64,000 nt of DNA, taken from the NCBI RefSeq assembly GCF_040370365.1, contig NZ_BAABWQ010000003.1:310001-374000 (forward strand), written 5' to 3'. The position numbers were made by a program, and so were the translations under genes. Source of the DNA: Shimia sp040370365 (lineage in GTDB: Bacteria; Pseudomonadota; Alphaproteobacteria; Rhodobacterales; Rhodobacteraceae). Below, piece after piece: positions 16,078 to 24,574 of the stretch; within the stretch, counting starts at the first letter, position 1, and each line of letters opens with the position of its first letter. The notes under the pieces were generated by a model. The model was not told the origin of the DNA. It ran no database searches and worked only from the letters and a program-made list of their open reading frames with translations.

Positions 16078-17751
16078 TTAGTGAGAGTGGCTTTTGTCCC
16101 AGTCTTCCTGCTTTGGCAGGATTTCGAATGTGTGCTCTGGTGGTGGGCTCGGCAGAGTCCATTCCAGAGTATCCGCATATTCGTTCCAGTAGTTGTTCTC
16201 GGTCACTTTCGCGCCGCGGAACAGCGAGTAGAAGACGATGCCGAAGAAGAACAGGAAGGATGCAAAGGACAGGAACGCGCCGTAGGAGCTGATCTTGTTC
16301 CAATATGCGAAGGCTTCCGGATAGTCGATGTAGCGACGTGGCATACCCTGACGACCCAAGAAGTGCTGTGGGAAGAAGGTCAGGTTGGCACCGATGAAGA
16401 ACATCCAGAAGTGCAGCTTGCCGGCCCATTCGGGGTACATGCGGCCTGTCATTTTGCCGAAGTAGAAATAGATACCGGCAAAGATGGCAAACACGGCGCC
16501 CAGGCTCATCACGTAGTGGAAGTGTGCCACCACATAATATGTGTCGTGGTAGTAGCGATCCACGGCAGCCTGAGACAGCACGATGCCGGTCACACCACCT
16601 GCGGTGAAGAGGAACAGGAAGCCAAAGGCCCAAAGCATTGGGGTTTTGAACTCAATCGAGCCGCCCCACATGGTGGCGATCCAAGAGAAGATCTTCACGC
16701 CCGTCGGTACCGCGATGACCATGGTGGCCAGCATAAAGTAGGACTGCTGGGTCAGGGACATGCCGACGGTGTACATGTGGTGCGCCCAAACAACAAAGCC
16801 CAGCGCGCCAATGGCGATGATCGCCCAAACCATTGGCAGGTAGCCAAACACGGGTTTGCGCGAGAAGGTCGCGATCACGTGGGAGATGATGCCAAATCCG
16901 GGCAGAATCACGATGTACACTTCCGGGTGGCCGAAGAACCACAGGATGTGCTGATAGAGGATCGGGTCGCCGCCGCCTGCAGGATCAAAGAAGGTGGTTC
17001 CGAAGTTGCGGTCTGTCAGCAGCATGGTGATGGCGCCGGCCAGAACTGGCAGGGCCAGAAGGATCAACCATGCGGTCACAAAGATCGACCATGCAAAGAG
17101 CGGCACCTTGAACAGGGTCATGCCGGGGGCACGCATGTTCAGGAAGGTGGTGATCATGTTGATCGCACCCAAAATGGAGGAGGCACCAGAGACGTGCACC
17201 GCAAAGATGGCGAGGTCCATGGACATGCCACCTTCGTTGGTGGAGAGCGGTGGATACAGAACCCAGCCCACACCGGACCCCAACTGGTCGTTGCCACCCG
17301 GCGCCAGCATGGAGGCCACACCCAAAGATGTACCGGCCACATAAAGCCAGAACGACAGGTTGTTCATCCGCGGGAACGCCATGTCCGGCGCGCCGATTTG
17401 AAGTGGCATAAAGTAGTTGCCGAAACCACCGAACAACGCCGGGATCACCACAAAGAACATCATCAAGACGCCGTGGTAGGTGATCAGCACGTTCCAGAGG
17501 TGGCCGTTTGGCGTACAGGGTCCGTCACCGCCGCCCAAGAAGCGCGCGCCTTCCAGACACATGTACTGTACACCGGGATCCATGAGCTCAAGGCGCATCA
17601 GAACGGTGAAGAAAACTGCGATCAGACCGGCAAATGCCGAAACGATCAAATAGAGAAGACCGATGTCTTTGTGGTTGGTGGACATGAACCAACGAGTGAA
17701 GAATCCTCGCTCGTCGTGATGGTCGTGGCCTGTAATGGCTGCGTCTGCCAT
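16078..17751 (-). CDS. ctaD: Cytochrome c oxidase subunit I, aa3 type
   Basis: 557 residues from the ATG at 17751, which has AGGAGG 5 bp upstream; the frame runs on upstream but without such a site. Twelve-helix heme-copper oxidase core that reduces oxygen and pumps protons. Visible: STNHKDIGLLY start, LITYHGVLMMFF with the low-spin heme His, WFFGHPEVYIVILPGFG with the D-channel Glu, the CuB His and the cross-linked Tyr, HHMYTVG, PTGVKIFSW with the K-channel Lys, and HFHYVMSLG with both heme His. Subunits II and III are not in the window. A FnrL-like site lies 104 bp upstream. Confidence 0.98.
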   Translation of the reverse strand: MADAAITGHDHHDERGFFTRWFMSTNHKDIGLLYLIVSAFAGLIAVFFTVLMRLELMDPGVQYMCLEGARFLGGGDGPCTPNGHLWNVLITYHGVLMMFFVVIPALFGGFGNYFMPLQIGAPDMAFPRMNNLSFWLYVAGTSLGVASMLAPGGNDQLGSGVGWVLYPPLSTNEGGMSMDLAIFAVHVSGASSILGAINMITTFLNMRAPGMTLFKVPLFAWSIFVTAWLILLALPVLAGAITMLLTDRNFGTTFFDPAGGGDPILYQHILWFFGHPEVYIVILPGFGIISHVIATFSRKPVFGYLPMVWAIIAIGALGFVVWAHHMYTVGMSLTQQSYFMLATMVIAVPTGVKIFSWIATMWGGSIEFKTPMLWAFGFLFLFTAGGVTGIVLSQAAVDRYYHDTYYVVAHFHYVMSLGAVFAIFAGIYFYFGKMTGRMYPEWAGKLHFWMFFIGANLTFFPQHFLGRQGMPRRYIDYPEAFAYWNKISSYGAFLSFASFLFFFGIVFYSLFRGAKVTENNYWNEYADTLEWTLPSPPPEHTFEILPKQEDWDKSHSH

Positions 17752-17854
17752 GCCTCGCCTCCTGTTGGTATGTTTCAGGGCGCGCGGAATCCTGCCGACG
17801 CCGCGTGTTCCCCGCCGTTTTAGTGGGCTCTGGCCGGGGTCGCAATCTCCGTAA

Positions 17855-17868
17855 TTGACGCAGATCAA
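17855..17868. promoter_or_regulatory. FNR/FnrL-type anaerobox upstream of ctaD
   Basis: TTGAC-GCAG-ATCAA matches the FNR half-site pattern TTGAT-N4-ATCAA with one change (C for T at position 5) and fits TTGAY-N4-RTCAA exactly. It lies between the divergent ctaD (start 17751) and the PEP mutase-family gene (start 18000), so it could act on either. Confidence 0.6.
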
Positions 17869-17999
17869 AAAAAAGTGTCGCACCCTTGATTTGATGGCGT
17901 GACAAAAATCGCGGTTGGGATGGCGGAAATCACTGTAAAAATGGCCTGTCTGGTGGAAAGGTTGCCGCAAGCGGCACAGGTTTTTTTCGGGAGAGCGTC

Positions 18000-18833
18000 A
18001 TGACCAGAGAAGAAAAATTTTCCATTTTTCATCAGCTACATAAGCAGGAAATGGCCTTTGTGATGCCAAACCCATGGAATGCTGGCACCACACGTTTGAT
18101 GGCACAGGCTGGGTTTGAAGCTTTGGCCACAACAAGTGCGGGATGTGCCGTGTCAGCAGGATTGCGCGACGGCGCCGCGGCGGTAACGCGAAAAATGTTG
18201 TTGGACAATGCGGCCGAGATTGTTGGCGCAACAGAGCTGCCGGTGTCCGCGGATTTGGAGGATGGATTCGGTGTGTCCCCTGAGATCTGTGCCGAAACAA
18301 TCGTGGCGGCGGCCGAGGTTGGGCTGGTGGGAGGATCCATAGAAGACGCCACCGGCGGGCCGGATGGCGGGGTGCATGACATTGAACTGGCAGCGGACCG
18401 CGTGCGCGCGGCCGCAGAGGCGGCGCAGGGCCGGCACTTTTTATTGACGGCGCGTGCGGAGAACTATCTGTGGGGGCGGCCTGACCTTGCGGATACGATT
18501 GCCCGGCTTCAGGCATTTGAAGCGGCCGGGGCTGATGTGCTCTATGCACCGGGGCTGCCCGACTTGGCGGCGATCCGCACGGTGTGTTCGGAACTGAGCA
18601 AGCCTGTGAATGTGGTGATGGGCTTGAGGCCGCCATTTTATACAGTAGAGGAATTGTCGGCAGCGGGCGTGACCCGGGTCAGTGTGGGTGGATCCCTGAT
18701 GCGCGTGGCCTATGGCGCGGTTCAGTCCGCGCTTGATGGTATCTTGGAAGGGCGGTTTGACTACGACAGTATGGCTATGCCCGGCGGGACGTTGATGGAC
18801 ATGATGCGAGACGCCCCACGGGAACGGACGTGA
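18000..18833 (+). CDS. Isocitrate lyase/PEP mutase family enzyme
   Basis: 277 residues from the ATG at 18000. A beta-barrel enzyme that makes or breaks C-C or C-P bonds next to a carboxylate. Motifs: PNPWNAGTTRLMAQAGFEALATTS near residue 23, VSADLEDGFG near residue 82 (metal-binding Asp/Glu), GGSIEDATG near 112, and LTARAENYLWG near 149. The isocitrate-lyase active-site motif with a catalytic Cys (KKCGH) is absent, so it is not a classic isocitrate or methylisocitrate lyase; an oxaloacetate decarboxylase-like or phosphonate activity is possible. No phosphonate genes are nearby. Confidence 0.88.
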   Translation: MTREEKFSIFHQLHKQEMAFVMPNPWNAGTTRLMAQAGFEALATTSAGCAVSAGLRDGAAAVTRKMLLDNAAEIVGATELPVSADLEDGFGVSPEICAETIVAAAEVGLVGGSIEDATGGPDGGVHDIELAADRVRAAAEAAQGRHFLLTARAENYLWGRPDLADTIARLQAFEAAGADVLYAPGLPDLAAIRTVCSELSKPVNVVMGLRPPFYTVEELSAAGVTRVSVGGSLMRVAYGAVQSALDGILEGRFDYDSMAMPGGTLMDMMRDAPRERT

Positions 18834-18962
18834 GACCACTTAAACGCCTTTTTGTTGCAATCGCAGTTTCTGAGACAACCTGAACACTTCGTTTACCACA
18901 GTCACTGCACTGATGGCGTTACGCACTCAATACGTCTTCACTTTGACAATAAGGACTCTCCC

Positions 18963-19403
18963 ATGAAGTACGCACTCGCACCGCTGCTGGCGGTGGCATT
19001 GGTCACGGCCTGCGGTCCCACGCCAAGCGCGTCCGCCCGAAAAGCCAAGAGCCTCAACCAAGATCTCCAAACTGCGGCCCTCAAAGACGCGCAGCAGATC
19101 ACAATCGACGGCACCCAATTTCAAGTTCGGAAGGTCACAGGCAGCTATTCCGCGACAACGGGCAACGATCCAAACTACAGCGATGCGCCTTATGCTCTTG
19201 TGAACCGGATCGCCCCGCAAAGCGCAAGTTTCACAGGGCAAGACGTGGAGCAAGCCGCACGCAAAGCGACAGGATGCAGGTCGAAGCTCAACGGTGGTAT
19301 CTTATCCTTTTTGCGGACGGATTTGGCGACGGAGAACTTAGCCGAGATCGAAGACAAGATAAAATCCGATTTCGTGGGTTGGTACGTGGATTTGACATGT
19401 TGA
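18963..19403 (+). CDS. Predicted lipoprotein of unknown function
   Basis: 146 residues. The N-terminus has a Lys, a hydrophobic core and the lipobox LVTACG, giving Cys at about residue 17. The mature part has one more pair of Cys (one near residue 103 and the last residue), probably a disulfide. Its stop overlaps the next lipoprotein gene by 7 bp, so the two are translationally linked. Not recognised. Confidence 0.7.
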   Translation: MKYALAPLLAVALVTACGPTPSASARKAKSLNQDLQTAALKDAQQITIDGTQFQVRKVTGSYSATTGNDPNYSDAPYALVNRIAPQSASFTGQDVEQAARKATGCRSKLNGGILSFLRTDLATENLAEIEDKIKSDFVGWYVDLTC

Positions 19404-19912
19404 GAATAAAGGGATTGTTGGCCGCCGCTGTCGGCTCATTGGCCTTAGTCGCGTGCAACGCCACAACAACAGCTCCGGCGACAAGCGCGCAGGAGGCATT
19501 GGCGGAAGTCAGCGCGCGGAACATAGCGTTCCCTAAGTATCCGCAACCCGGAAAAACATACCTCTCGTTTTCTGGCGCGCATGGCTATCAGGTGAATTAC
19601 ATCGCCGCGGGCGGCAAAGCGTGGCTTTGGTATCCAGGCAACAGTCGCGGCGTCCCCGAAGAATACAAGCAAGATGTCGTGAGAGACACAAAAGCGCTCT
19701 GTTGGCGCCATCCAAGCAAAAGCTACAATCCCGTCACCAAGCAGAGCGGAGGACGTTTTGCGTGCCAGTCCCTGGAAACGGCGCGCAAAACCGTTGTCGC
19801 GGAACTGTCGGGAGACCCCTTTCAACTCGCCACTGGAAAAGTGCCTTATCCACTTAAGCGATGCACTGCTCCGGACGCCTTCGTATTTGACCGAGATCGG
19901 TTTGGCTGCTGA
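19397..19912 (+). CDS. Predicted lipoprotein, coupled to the preceding one
   Basis: 171 residues from the ATG at 19397, inside the end of the upstream gene. An upstream in-frame extension is rejected because this start gives a clean lipobox, LALVACN. The mature part has Cys in CWRHPSKSY, ACQSLETA, RCTAP and the final residue, likely forming disulfides in the periplasm. The mid region GYQVNYIAAGGKAWLWYPGN is rich in aromatics. Asn at +2 suggests outer-membrane sorting. An intrinsic terminator follows. Not recognised. Confidence 0.7.
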   Translation: MLRIKGLLAAAVGSLALVACNATTTAPATSAQEALAEVSARNIAFPKYPQPGKTYLSFSGAHGYQVNYIAAGGKAWLWYPGNSRGVPEEYKQDVVRDTKALCWRHPSKSYNPVTKQSGGRFACQSLETARKTVVAELSGDPFQLATGKVPYPLKRCTAPDAFVFDRDRFGC

Positions 19913-19927
19913 TCAGGCTTTGGAAAC

Positions 19928-19958
19928 AAAAACACCCGCGTTGGGTCGCGGGTGTTTT
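19928..19958 (+). terminator. Intrinsic terminator after the lipoprotein pair
   Basis: CACCCGCG pairs with CGCGGGTG around a 6-base loop, with an A-run before and TTTT after. Confidence 0.85.
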
Positions 19959-20028
19959 CGCGGTTTCGACCCTGTGCGCGCGCGGGTGGGCGCGCCGGGT
20001 TGTCACTATGTCTGAAACAGTGTGCTGT

Positions 20029-20928
20029 TCAACGACGCCGTTTGGCGAAGCTGGGATCCGGTGTGCCTTTGTGACAGCGCGGGATCACCGGGTAGCTGTC
20101 CGTCAGGAAATAGGCATAGGTGCCTTCGGGATACTCTGCTGAGTTGACAAAGGCACCATTGCACTCATCAAGCGCTCCAGCACCTTTCACGTACGTATAG
20201 TCCTGCACAAAAGTGCCGTCATGGTCTCCACCAGGACCCGCACCGGGGCGCTTGCCGGGATTGAGGCGATAGGAACTGCTCATTTCAATCACCCGGCCGT
20301 TTGCTGTTGCCGTGATGGCATATATCGGGAAGCCGTCCGCAGCATATCCGATCAAGGGGGAGGCTTCGGAGCGCGACCAACCGAGCTGTTGCATCAATCC
20401 AACCGGCAAGCCGTGATAATGGTAGGCCCCAGTGGGTTGCACATGCGCAAAATTGGCATCCAAACCCAGCGGCACCGCCCCTCCCAATGCCTCATATTGC
20501 CAACCTGATCGCGGGTTTCCCTGCCAGAACTCCGCAGCCCCCGGATCAAAAGGCACACCGTTGAGCGCAACACCAAAAAGCGTGCGCTTGCGTCCAGAGG
20601 TGGCTTGGTTTGCGGCGATCGGGCTGAGCGGCATCATAAACTGATACGATTGTGCCTTGATCCGGTTGGGATTGCCGGGGTTGGGAAAGCGCCCAACCTT
20701 ATGGCGGGGTATGCCATTTGCGACAACAACCCGACGTGTCCCTTGCGTAGAGATGTCCACCTGAGATTGTCCAGCCGACCTGTTCGCCTTTGCCACGGTC
20801 AAGGGGAGCGTCTCTGTTGCAGTGTGCGCGCGCATTGGTGGGCGGCCTTGTGCGTCGCTTTTCGCAGCCACGCCCAGCACAACGGCCACGGCGAGAACGC
20901 CGATCTTCAAATTGTCTCCCAGTGTCAC
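20029..20928 (-). CDS. Exported YHYH-domain protein
   Basis: 299 residues with a signal peptide ending near KSDAQ (residue 27). The YHYH signature is TGAYHYHGLP near residue 167, after GLDANFAHVQP. Also present: LIGYAADGFPIYA and the DHDGTFVQDYTYV block. The domain is found in secreted proteins of marine and other bacteria; its role is unknown, and the His cluster suggests metal binding. Gene order puts the Tat-exported His-rich protein first (35 bp gap), so the two are probably one operon. Confidence 0.85.
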   Translation of the reverse strand: MTLGDNLKIGVLAVAVVLGVAAKSDAQGRPPMRAHTATETLPLTVAKANRSAGQSQVDISTQGTRRVVVANGIPRHKVGRFPNPGNPNRIKAQSYQFMMPLSPIAANQATSGRKRTLFGVALNGVPFDPGAAEFWQGNPRSGWQYEALGGAVPLGLDANFAHVQPTGAYHYHGLPVGLMQQLGWSRSEASPLIGYAADGFPIYAITATANGRVIEMSSSYRLNPGKRPGAGPGGDHDGTFVQDYTYVKGAGALDECNGAFVNSAEYPEGTYAYFLTDSYPVIPRCHKGTPDPSFAKRRR

Positions 20929-20963
20929 GGTTCTCTCCTGTGTTCTAAGGCGTGTCGGTGGCG

Positions 20964-21326
20964 TTACACCGTGACAGTGACGGGCCCCTGCCCGTCTTCG
21001 CCAAAATCAACCATCATCGTAAAAATGCCCGGCACAGCGCCGGGAAAGCGCACACACAGAAGGCTTTCAGACAGGCTTCCAGCCGCCACAACCATACGGT
21101 CAAGCTTCAGCACCTCTGCGCCGTCCACGGTCAAACCTTCAAGCGTGACAGGCGCGCTTCCCTGATTGAACATGGTCAGCGCGATATGCAGCGTGTCACC
21201 GCGACGCTTGGTGATGGTCACACTAAATTTGATATGGCTTATGCCATGCCCCTCATGTGCCGCAGCCTTTGTCGAAAAGACAGCTGTCGCGGCCAAGCTG
21301 ATCAAAAGAAAGCTGCGTCTGTCCAT
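20964..21326 (-). CDS. Exported protein with Tat-like signal and His-rich mature N-terminus
   Basis: 120 residues from MDRRSFLLISL; longer in-frame starts are less likely because this gives an Arg-Arg signal peptide ending at KAAA. The mature protein begins HEGHGISH, a cluster of three His in eight residues, then a small beta-sandwich-like domain with one Cys in LLCVRFPG. This resembles small periplasmic copper-handling proteins in size and start, but the canonical PCuAC Met/His motif is not seen. It precedes the YHYH gene on the same strand. Confidence 0.65.
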   Translation of the reverse strand: MDRRSFLLISLAATAVFSTKAAAHEGHGISHIKFSVTITKRRGDTLHIALTMFNQGSAPVTLEGLTVDGAEVLKLDRMVVAAGSLSESLLCVRFPGAVPGIFTMMVDFGEDGQGPVTVTV

Positions 21327-21478
21327 GACTGGTCTGTGCGCCCCTGTGTGCGATTGGTTGAGAACAAAACGGACCATGCCATGGATTCCGTCGAAAAAGA
21401 TCAGATTTTTTGCGAAGCGGCGCATTTTCCGCTTGCAGCCTGAGGCGAGTCTTTATATTCCACGCCTCACCCAAGGAA

Positions 21479-21553
21479 GCGGGCGTAGCTCAGGGGTAGA
21501 GCATAACCTTGCCAAGGTTAGGGTCGGGCGTTCGAATCGCCTCGCCCGCTCCA
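21479..21553 (+). tRNA. tRNA-Gly (anticodon GCC), copy 1
   Basis: 75 nt with encoded CCA. Acceptor GCGGGCG pairs with CGCCCGC; anticodon arm CCTTGCCAAGG puts GCC at the anticodon; T-arm has GTTCGAATC. Identical in sequence to the copy at 21721. Confidence 0.97.
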
Positions 21554-21578
21554 ATATCTCTTCACAGAGACAGTGAAC

Positions 21579-21604
21579 AAGGCGCGGATTTATCCGCGCC
21601 TTTT
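21579..21604 (+). terminator. Terminator after tRNA-Gly copy 1
   Basis: AAGGCGCGGAT pairs with ATCCGCGCCTT around a TT centre, followed by TTTT. Confidence 0.85.
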
Positions 21605-21720
21605 CGCATTTCCGTACATTTTCAAAGACGAACAACTTTCTCGAGGTTCGTGACACTTTCCTACGTTTTGGGTCTTGCAGTCCAAATCCGAGATGGGTAA
21701 ATCACGCCCATCCAAACGGT

Positions 21721-21795
21721 GCGGGCGTAGCTCAGGGGTAGAGCATAACCTTGCCAAGGTTAGGGTCGGGCGTTCGAATCGCCTCGCCCGCTCCA
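21721..21795 (+). tRNA. tRNA-Gly (anticodon GCC), copy 2
   Basis: 75 nt with encoded CCA, base for base the same as copy 1, 242 bp downstream. Sequence between the two copies is unrelated to that after copy 2, so only the tRNA gene itself is shared. Confidence 0.97.
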
Positions 21796-21810
21796 TTTGG
21801 ATCAAACAAA

Positions 21811-21844
21811 AAGGCGCATGGATCTTACTCCACGCGCCTTTTGC
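21811..21844 (+). terminator. Terminator after tRNA-Gly copy 2
   Basis: AAGGCGC-TGGA pairs with TCCA-GCGCCTT with one internal mismatch, followed by TTGCTTTTT. Confidence 0.8.
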
Positions 21845-21863
21845 TTTTTCAATACATATTGAG

Positions 21864-23216
21864 TTACTGCGCCAAGCCTCTGGCCAATTGATTCTGGCGA
21901 TTGATGACGCCTTGCAGATCAATGGTGGTCATATGGCCGTCGCGCACAATCTGGCGGCCTTCAACAAATAGATCACGCACAGACGTTGGACCTGCCAAGA
22001 GCAGCGCCGCCGGATCCCAGCTGCCCGCGCTTTCGATGCCAGAGACATCCCAGAGGGCAAGATCCGCCCGCATGCCCACAGCGATCTGGCCGCAATCATC
22101 CCGCCCCAAGACTTGCGCCCCACCACGTGTGGCAATTTCAAGCGCCTCACGCGCGCTCATCGCATCCGCACCATTTGCAACACGCTGCAACAACATCGCT
22201 TGGCGCGCCTCCAACACCATATTGCCCGCGTCGTTGGAGGCGGAGCCATCCACACCCAAGCCAACCGGCACTCCTGCATCCCGCATGGCGCGAACGGGCG
22301 CAATGCCGCTGCCGAGGCGACAATTGGAACAGGGGCAATGCGCCACACCGGTTTTGGTACGTGCAAAAAGTTCAATTTCAGAGGCATCCAATTTCACGCA
22401 ATGGGCGTGCCAGACGTCTTCGCCAACCCAGCCGAGGTCCTCAGCATATTGACCGGGCCGACAGCCAAAGGTTGCTAAGGAATACGCGATGTCCTCTTCG
22501 TTTTCCGCCAAATGCGTGTGCAGCATGACTGATTTGTCGCGCGCCAAAAGTGCGGCCTCGCGCATCAAATCGCGGCTGACCGAAAAGGGAGAGCATGGTG
22601 CAACACCGACACGGACCATGCTGCCCACCTTGGGGTCGTGATGTGTGTCGATCAATCGCAGCGCGTCTTCCAAGATGTGCGCTTCCGTCTCAACAAGCGA
22701 ATCCGGGGGCAGACCACCGTCACTTTCGCCAATGCTCATAGCGCCACGGGTCGGATGAAACCGCATGCCAACCGTTTGTGCGGCTGAGATCGTGTCATCC
22801 AGCCGCGCCCCGTTTGGATAGAGATACAGGTGATCAGACGTAAGCGTGCAGCCAGACAGCGCCAACTCGGCCAGACCAACCTGCGCGGAGATGTGCATTT
22901 CCTCTGGACCAAAACGCGCCCAGATCGGATAGAGCGTTTTGAGCCAACCAAACAAAAGTGCGTCTTGGCCGCCCGGCACTGCACGGGTCAATGTCTGATA
23001 AAGATGGTGGTGGGTGTTCACCAAGCCAGGCGTGACCACACATGTCTCGGCATGTACAACTTCCGCACCCGAGACCTCTAAATCAGGGCCCATGTCTGCG
23101 ATGACGCCGTCCCGAATGTAGATGTCGTACACCGTGTGTTCGTTGCGGTCATCATCCATTGTCAAAACGGACTGCGCCGACTTTATAAGATAGCTGTTGG
23201 GCTTTTGCATTTGCAC
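21864..23216 (-). CDS. 8-oxoguanine deaminase-type amidohydrolase
   Basis: 450 residues. Metal-dependent amidohydrolase of the ATZ/TRZ family. Zn-site blocks: VVTPGLVNTHHHLYQTLTRA near residue 60, HTHLAEN near 230, WHAHCVKLD near 267, and LGVDGSASNDAGNM near 325 with the catalytic Asp. The start (LIKSAQSVLTMDDDRNE) and the LFGWLKTLYPIWA block match 8-oxoguanine deaminases, which turn 8-oxoguanine into urate, and the closely related hydroxyatrazine-type enzymes. Purine salvage is the likelier role in a marine bacterium. Substrate choice is inference. Confidence 0.85.
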   Translation of the reverse strand: MQMQKPNSYLIKSAQSVLTMDDDRNEHTVYDIYIRDGVIADMGPDLEVSGAEVVHAETCVVTPGLVNTHHHLYQTLTRAVPGGQDALLFGWLKTLYPIWARFGPEEMHISAQVGLAELALSGCTLTSDHLYLYPNGARLDDTISAAQTVGMRFHPTRGAMSIGESDGGLPPDSLVETEAHILEDALRLIDTHHDPKVGSMVRVGVAPCSPFSVSRDLMREAALLARDKSVMLHTHLAENEEDIAYSLATFGCRPGQYAEDLGWVGEDVWHAHCVKLDASEIELFARTKTGVAHCPCSNCRLGSGIAPVRAMRDAGVPVGLGVDGSASNDAGNMVLEARQAMLLQRVANGADAMSAREALEIATRGGAQVLGRDDCGQIAVGMRADLALWDVSGIESAGSWDPAALLLAGPTSVRDLFVEGRQIVRDGHMTTIDLQGVINRQNQLARGLAQ

Positions 23217-23357
23217 GCTCCTGAGGCCGATAGATTGGCCCGATTCGGATGCGATTTTCTAAGGCACAGCGACAGAACGCGGGCAAAGGACTCGCTGTGC
23301 CGGACCAACATAGGTTGTCAGACCGGTTTCAATCAAGGGGTTGCGTCAACGAGCGGG

Positions 23358-24149
23358 TCAGAGCTGTTGAAGTTTCTCAAGCGCTTGCTTGTGCAGGGTT
23401 TCATTCGCTGCCGCCAAAACCTGTCCCCCCATATGAACGGGTCCCCCCTGCCAATTGGTGACAATCCCACCTGCTGCTTCGATCACAGCAATAGGACCCT
23501 GAATATCGTAGGCGTTCAGGCCTGCTTCGATCACCAGATCAACCTGCCCCACGGCCAGAAGAGCGTAAGCATAACAATCCATCCCGTATCGGGTCAGCTT
23601 CACGGTGCTGGCCACACGTTCAAAGGAAGCCCGCTCTTTGGCGGTGCCAACCTCTGGAAAGGTTGTGAACAGAATCGCATCTGACAGTCGCGCTGTGTCA
23701 CGGGTGTGCAGAGGGCTGGTGCCATGTGGGCCGGTCATTTCAGCAACGCCAAGACCGCCTTTGAACCGTTCGCCAATGTAGGGTTGGTCCACAATTCCGA
23801 ATATTGGCCCGTCGGCATCCGAGAGCGCAATCAACACACCCCAAGTCGGTGTGCCAGAGATAAAACCTCGGGTTCCATCGATTGGGTCCAGCACCCAAGT
23901 CAGGCCACTGGTCCCGGGTTTTTCACCGTATTCTTCGCCAAGGATCGCATCCTCAGGACGCTCAGCAGCCAAAACTGCACGCATGGCCTCTTCAGCGGCG
24001 CGATCAGCAACAGTGACCGGATCGAACCCTTCCTCCAATTTGTTGTCCGCGGTGAGTGCGCGGCTGCGAAAATGGGGAAGGATTGCGTTTCGGGCCGCGT
24101 TGGCCATGGCATCCGCCACGGCAATCAACGGATCTCGGTCATTGGTCAT
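23358..24149 (-). CDS. hisN: Inositol monophosphatase-family enzyme, HisN-type histidinol-phosphatase
   Basis: 263 residues from MTNDRDPL; a longer in-frame start lacks support. Mg-dependent phosphatase fold: ILGEEYGEK near residue 70 supplies the metal-binding Glu, LDPIDGTRGFISGTPTWG near 85 is the signature with two Asp, and AYDIQGPIAVIEAAGGIVTNWQGG near 210 is the second motif. The GTRGFISG variant is usual for HisN-type histidinol-phosphatase, the penultimate step of histidine synthesis. A general inositol or CysQ-like phosphatase is the alternative. No other his genes are near. Confidence 0.82.
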   Translation of the reverse strand: MTNDRDPLIAVADAMANAARNAILPHFRSRALTADNKLEEGFDPVTVADRAAEEAMRAVLAAERPEDAILGEEYGEKPGTSGLTWVLDPIDGTRGFISGTPTWGVLIALSDADGPIFGIVDQPYIGERFKGGLGVAEMTGPHGTSPLHTRDTARLSDAILFTTFPEVGTAKERASFERVASTVKLTRYGMDCYAYALLAVGQVDLVIEAGLNAYDIQGPIAVIEAAGGIVTNWQGGPVHMGGQVLAAANETLHKQALEKLQQL

Positions 24150-24208
24150 GTGAGTCTGATCTCCGCACTGAGCTTGCCCCATCTGGCTAGCTCAGTGCGG
24201 AAGAGGAC

Positions 24209-24574
24209 TCAAGCGACGTCGCTCAAAACGCGCGCCAATTCGAACAACCGACGGCGTTGGTTTTCTGGAATCGCGTAGTAGCTGCGGACCAGATCCAAGG
24301 CTTCTTTGTCAGCCATGATATCAGAGGGCACAGATTGTGTGCCGCCATCTTTGTGGTTTTCCAGACCTTCAAAGAAGAAGCTAACCTGAACGTCAAGGGC
24401 GTCAGAAATGTCCCAGAGACGAGACGCGCTAACCCTATTGGCACCCGTTTCGTATTTTTGAATTTGTTGGAACTTGATCCCCACCTGCTCCGCCAATTGC
24501 TGCTGGGTCATCCCCGTCAGCCAACGGCGTTGGCGTATCTTCTTTCCAACATGCACGTCCACAGGGTGTGTCAT
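24209..24574 (-). CDS. XRE-family transcriptional regulator
   Basis: 121 residues from the ATG at 24574, eight bases after GGAG; a GTG one codon upstream is also possible. The N-terminal helix-turn-helix is GKKIRQRRWLTGMTQQQLAEQVGIKFQQIQKYETGANRVSASRLW, the strongly conserved alphaproteobacterial type that includes rhizobial PraR. The C-terminal 50 residues are helical (ALDLVRSYYAIPENQRRRLFELARVL). The target is unknown. It lies 59 bp upstream of hisN on the same strand but has its own ribosome site. Confidence 0.88.
   Translation of the reverse strand: MTHPVDVHVGKKIRQRRWLTGMTQQQLAEQVGIKFQQIQKYETGANRVSASRLWDISDALDVQVSFFFEGLENHKDGGTQSVPSDIMADKEALDLVRSYYAIPENQRRRLFELARVLSDVA

Noticed and set aside
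15919..17823. A 634-codon open frame on the plus strand opposite ctaD
   Set aside because: It is the complement of the real oxidase subunit I gene. Its translation is rich in His, Gln and Gly without domains, and it has no ribosome site; long antisense frames are common opposite GC-rich genes.
19923..20028. A small gene between the lipoprotein pair and the YHYH gene
   Set aside because: Only a terminator and short spacer sequence are present; no start with a ribosome site.
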